Positions 5,142-6,673 of a stretch of 6,673 bases of DNA are shown piece by piece. Under the pieces are notes generated by a model. It was not told the origin of the DNA. It saw nothing but the letters and a program-made list of their open reading frames with translations, and ran no database searches. The DNA comes from Methanobacterium sp. GTDB taxonomy: Archaea > Methanobacteriota > Methanobacteria > Methanobacteriales > Methanobacteriaceae. The stretch lies in NCBI GenBank assembly GCA_003151535.1, contig PLXT01000128.1, positions 4,946 through 11,618 on the forward strand, given 5' to 3'. Made by a program: the position numbers and the translations under genes. Numbering within the stretch: position 1 is the first letter of the stretch; each line of letters starts with the position of its first letter.

Positions 5142-5447
5142 TTGGTTGATATAGTAGTTGTAGTATTCATAGTTTCCAGCATTTCTTCAATTATATTGGC
5201 AATATTTGCCATATTATTTTCCATGCGGGTGGAAGAACGACTTAAGAAGAATTTTTTGAGGTTAAAAGATGTTAAGGATAATAATCATGAAAGAACTAAA
5301 GAAGTTCTAGCAAACATGGACCGTGAAGCAGACGATATAAAAACAACAGTCATGCAGGCAACATACATTTATGATCTGCTAAGTATCCACTTAGAGATCT
5401 TCTTATCCTTTTATTTCTATTCTAAATCCAATTATTTTTGTAATTAA
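5142..5447 (+). CDS. Small membrane-anchored coiled-coil protein, unknown function (TTG start)
   Basis: A 101-residue protein beginning (M)VDIVVVVFIVSSISSIILAI. One strongly hydrophobic segment (about residues 2-27) should anchor it in the membrane. It is followed by a charged helical region, MRVEERLKKNFLRLKDVKDN and then NHERTKEVLANMDREADDIK, with heptad-like spacing that suggests a short cytoplasmic coiled coil. I do not recognise the family. The TTG start was chosen over the GTG at 5133 because of the GGTGA spacing. The last ~17 residues (IFLSFYFYSKSNYFCN) are Phe/Tyr-rich and read like translated A/T-rich spacer, so the original stop may have been lost or the 3' end altered. A T-rich hairpin at 5493-5516 follows. 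TTATAACT at about 5103 is the best TATA candidate. It is convergent with the 5536-5658 gene. Confidence 0.65.
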   Translation: MVDIVVVVFIVSSISSIILAIFAILFSMRVEERLKKNFLRLKDVKDNNHERTKEVLANMDREADDIKTTVMQATYIYDLLSIHLEIFLSFYFYSKSNYFCN

Positions 5448-5492
5448 ACCTTGCTCAATTGATTGGACGATTAATACTCTATAAAATCTAGA

Positions 5493-5516
5493 AAAAAAGT
5501 ACAAAACGACTTTTTT
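5493..5516. terminator. Bidirectional terminator-like hairpin
   Basis: AAAAAAGT and ACTTTTTT are perfect 8-bp arms around the 8-nt loop ACAAAACG. The element lies between convergent genes ending at 5447 (plus) and 5536 (minus). Read in either direction it gives a stem ending in a U-run, so it can serve both. Confidence 0.6.
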
Positions 5517-5535
5517 AAGTATAATTTTTAAGGAT

Positions 5536-5658
5536 TTAAATATTTGTGCTAACTCCACCTATACTTGGCTTGCGTTTACGTTTCTGGGGTGGTATGAATA
5601 AAGACATGATCAAACCGATAAATAGTATGATGCTAACAACATTAAATGCTAGTTTCAT
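5536..5658 (-). CDS. 40-residue single-TM miniprotein (probably leaderless)
   Basis: The reverse strand reads 40 codons from ATG 5658 to TAA at 5536-5538. The protein begins MKLAFNVVSIILFIGLIMSL, continues FIPPQKRKRKPSIGGVSTNI and stops. Residues 3-22 form one membrane helix, directly followed by a PP turn and a QKRKRK basic cluster. By the positive-inside rule the C-terminus faces the cytoplasm. This pattern of a clean TM segment plus a polybasic tail is unlikely in random A/T-rich sequence and is typical of real small membrane proteins. There is no GGTGA before the ATG, but AAATTTAAAAG (5679-5689) is centred about 26 nt upstream, the right distance for a TATA box of a leaderless archaeal transcript. 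I do not recognise a family. It is convergent with the 5142-5447 gene across a shared terminator. Confidence 0.6.
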   Translation of the reverse strand: MKLAFNVVSIILFIGLIMSLFIPPQKRKRKPSIGGVSTNI

Positions 5659-5678
5659 GGTGTAATTAGTCAAAACTA

Positions 5679-5689
5679 CTTTTAAATTT
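5679..5689 (-). promoter_or_regulatory. TATA-like element for the 40-residue miniprotein
   Basis: On the reverse strand AAATTTAAAAG is centred about 26 nt upstream of the A of ATG 5658. This is the spacing expected between an archaeal TATA box and the first base of a leaderless mRNA. Confidence 0.4.
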
Positions 5690-5790
5690 GTAGGATACTT
5701 CTATTGATTTTAATTATTTGAAGTAATTTTGATTTAAATCTAGCATTTTTTATAATACATCATTAATATTATATTATCCTAATTGGATAT

Positions 5791-5842
5791 AAAAAAAAGT
5801 TTGAGATTTAATCAGAATCTTTCAAAATTTTGTCAAAAGATT
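5791..5842 (-). terminator. Hairpin and T8 run after the CMD-family gene
   Basis: Directly after the stop of the 5844-6164 gene, 7-bp arms AATCTTT (5816-5822) and AAAGATT (5836-5842) flank a loop containing the palindrome CAAAATTTTG. About 20 nt farther on, the reverse strand carries eight consecutive T (5791-5798). The T-run is the more likely archaeal termination signal. Confidence 0.5.
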
Positions 5843-5843
5843 T

Positions 5844-6164
5844 TTACTCTTTTATGTTGTACAGTGCGTTCATACCCTTGGTAAATGCAGGTTTGCCTGC
5901 TAAAAGAAGAACAACTCTTAAAACATCCACCACTTCATCTGTGGTTATATCTAATTCCTTCATGCCACTTAGTATTTGTTTTTTAACTGCTCTATCGTCG
6001 GATGCAGCTGCAGCGATTCCTATGGCTATAAGTTTCTGAGTTTTATAATCTAAAGATTTCCCAGTGTAACAAACATCATTTAAACTAATACTCAAATCGT
6101 AAAGATCTGGATAGTCCTCCTTGACAGGTTTCATTCCTTTACTGAAAAAAACTTCATCTTTCAT
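5844..6164 (-). CDS. Carboxymuconolactone decarboxylase-family protein (AhpD-like fold, no CxxC)
   Basis: A complete 106-residue protein of the PF02627 family, the usual single-domain length. The N-terminal helix FSKGMKPVKEDYPDLYDLSI is followed by the family core LDYKTQKLIAIGIAAAASDD (38-57), RAVKKQILSGMKELDITTDE (58-77), and VVDVLRVVLLLAGKPAFTKG (78-97). Members are all-helical and oligomeric. AhpD-type members use a CxxC...H centre to recycle peroxiredoxins. Here the corresponding segment is AAAASDDRAVKK: both cysteines are missing, and the only cysteine is C32 in DVCYTG. A thiol-peroxidase or AhpD role is therefore unlikely, and the true activity is unknown. GAGGTGT at 6171-6177, 6 nt before the ATG, supports the start. 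A TATA-like inverted repeat lies at 6187-6202. Upstream, in the same direction, lies the remnant of another gene (6240-6368), perhaps a former operon partner. Confidence 0.88.
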   Translation of the reverse strand: MKDEVFFSKGMKPVKEDYPDLYDLSISLNDVCYTGKSLDYKTQKLIAIGIAAAASDDRAVKKQILSGMKELDITTDEVVDVLRVVLLLAGKPAFTKGMNALYNIKE

Positions 6165-6186
6165 AAACTGACACCTCGAGATGTTA

Positions 6187-6202
6187 ATAATATTTATATT
6201 AT
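6187..6202 (-). promoter_or_regulatory. A/T-rich inverted repeat in the CMD-gene promoter region
   Basis: ATAATAT-TT-ATATTAT is a perfect 7-2-7 inverted repeat 23-38 bp upstream of ATG 6164. On the reverse strand it contains ATATAAATATT, the best TATA candidate for this gene. A TATA box this close would leave a leader of only a few bases, which sits awkwardly with the ribosome-binding site at 6171-6177. Confidence 0.35.
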
Positions 6203-6239
6203 GATCTTCAATAAAGATAAACTTACTTAAAGATGTTAA

Positions 6240-6368
6240 TTAAAATATTAAGTCCATATAACTGCCAGTATAGGATCTTCCTTCAATCATTCCATTATCT
6301 TCTAAACTGATTTGAAGAACCATTTTAATAACGTCGTCACCATTCTCATAACTTTTTATAAATTTAAT
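6240..6368 (-). pseudogene. C-terminal remnant of an unidentified gene
   Basis: A reverse-strand frame of 42 codons without a start codon reads IKFIKSYENGDDVIKMVLQI, then SLEDNGMIEGRSYTGSYMDL, then IF, and ends at TAA 6240-6242. The balanced composition (Gly, Asp, Glu, Ser, Met) and codon pattern differ clearly from the translated A/T-rich spacer around it, so this is very probably the tail of a once-longer protein. Its upstream frame stops at 6369-6371, and the ~120-bp repeat copy 2 starts 20 bp beyond, so the rest of the gene has been deleted or displaced. I searched the three reverse frames up to 6673 and saw no continuation. I do not recognise the family. It ends 75 bp before the CMD-family start, in the same direction. 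Confidence 0.55.
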
Positions 6369-6379
6369 TTAAGAAGTTA
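6366..6379. repeat. 14-bp direct repeat, left copy (right copy 6559-6572)
   Basis: AATTTAAGAAGTTA occurs exactly at 6366-6379 and 6559-6572, flanking the 180-bp segment that contains repeat copy 2. The right copy forms the 3' arm of the hairpin at 6546-6573. It could be a footprint of insertion or slippage, though it is A/T-rich. Confidence 0.4.
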
Positions 6380-6387
6380 ATTTAAAT

Positions 6388-6506
6388 GGTTCGTTATAGT
6401 TCCATATAATGATATATAAAATGGATAAAGAGTTCAATCAACATATAATCTAATTTTAAATTCAAAAATTGTAAATATGGTCATTTAAAGCCTTATAATT
6501 TTTAAG
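6388..6506 (+). repeat. Interspersed ~120-bp repeat, copy 2
   Basis: This segment aligns with 2903-3023 in the same orientation. It shares the TTCGT-ATAG start, the TATA-like GATATATAA (6411-6419), the exact 14-mer AACATATAATCTAA (6440-6453) and the GTAAAT block. In this copy a terminator-like hairpin follows at 6546-6581, so a TATA at 6411 would yield a transcript of roughly 140 nt without coding potential. Confidence 0.55.
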
Positions 6507-6545
6507 TAATATATTTTGAGACAGGAGTATGCAGACAATAATTAT

Positions 6546-6581
6546 ATAACTTCTAAATAATTTAAGAAGTTATTATTTTTT
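6546..6581 (+). terminator. Hairpin followed by T6
   Basis: ATAACTTCT (6546-6554) pairs perfectly with AGAAGTTAT (6565-6573). The loop can extend the stem by AAAT/ATTT with one bulged A. A T6 run (6576-6581) follows. No plus-strand gene ends just upstream; the nearest possible transcript is one starting in repeat copy 2. Confidence 0.45.
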
Positions 6582-6673
6582 GCGATTTTATGTCATAAAT
6601 TTGTATCACTTTGTTGATATAGCCATAAGATACTGAGGTGGGTGTAAATATTTATAGTTAAGAACGTAATTTA
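6582..6673. other. End of window, no gene seen
   Basis: I found no coding sequence on either strand here. The stretch contains TATCACTTTGTTGATA (6604-6619), a weak relative of the 2885-2901 palindrome, and the second copy of the 20-bp element. Confidence 0.5.
6650..6669 (+). repeat. 20-bp element, copy 2
   Basis: ATTTATAGTTAAGAACGTAA, identical to 4851-4870 and followed by a similar A/T-rich tail. What lies after it is outside the window, so whether a second copy of the structured element follows cannot be judged here. Confidence 0.75.

Noticed and set aside
4790..5391. 12-bp direct repeat TAAGTATCCACT at 4790-4801 and 5380-5391
   Set aside because: A repeat of this length is expected about once by chance in a window this size, and the second copy lies inside a coding frame.
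1..6673. CRISPR array, tRNA, rRNA or complete insertion sequence
   Set aside because: I found no regularly spaced repeats, no tRNA cloverleaf or T-loop pattern, no rRNA-like GC-rich block and no transposase motifs.

Overview
The window looks like an AT-rich archaeal chromosome, most likely a methanogen of the order Methanobacteriales (Methanobacterium-like). The evidence is the low GC, the recurrent GGTGA ribosome-binding sites 4-7 nt before starts, A/T-rich TATA-like elements, T-run terminators, and the style of the proteins: a short hydrophobic N-terminus typical of small Methanobacterium membrane proteins, a TM1586-like nitroreductase and a compact ArsR regulator. The genus is an inference; there is no rRNA or tRNA to anchor it.

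Layout. 1-89: start of a small membrane protein gene leaving the window on the minus strand. 130-471: a heavily frameshifted remnant of a classical nitroreductase (minus). 539-1296: a second nitroreductase (TM1586-like, minus), intact except for one missing base near 1261 that cuts off its FMN-binding N-terminus. 1416-1712: an ArsR-family repressor (minus) with a perfect 20-bp palindromic operator just upstream, and a 13/15 match to half of that operator upstream of the nitroreductase. 1871-2584: a SAM-dependent methyltransferase (minus). 2585-3327: a long gene-poor stretch with a G-rich segment, palindromes, a diverged ~120-bp repeat and a small eroded gene (3126-3273, minus). 3328-4755: a complete 14-TM-type MFS exporter (plus). 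4756-5141: no conventional gene, but a 20-bp element repeated exactly at the window end and a compact potential three-way-junction RNA. 5142-5447: a small membrane/coiled-coil protein with a TTG start (plus). 5536-5658: a 40-residue single-TM miniprotein (minus, probably leaderless). 5844-6164: a carboxymuconolactone decarboxylase-family protein lacking the catalytic cysteine pair (minus). 6240-6368: the C-terminal remnant of an unidentified gene (minus). 6388-6673: the second copy of the ~120-bp repeat, a terminator-like hairpin and the second copy of the 20-bp element.

Taken together, the intact genes (ArsR sensor, nitroreductase, CMD-family protein, methyltransferase, MFS exporter) suggest an accessory stress or xenobiotic-response neighbourhood. 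At least four coding sequences here are broken, so the region is decaying. The best regulatory hypothesis is that the ArsR protein represses itself and the nitroreductase. The best candidates for something undescribed are the structured element at 4899-4958 next to the repeated 20-mer, the interspersed ~120-bp repeat carrying a TATA-like core, and the 40-residue membrane miniprotein.
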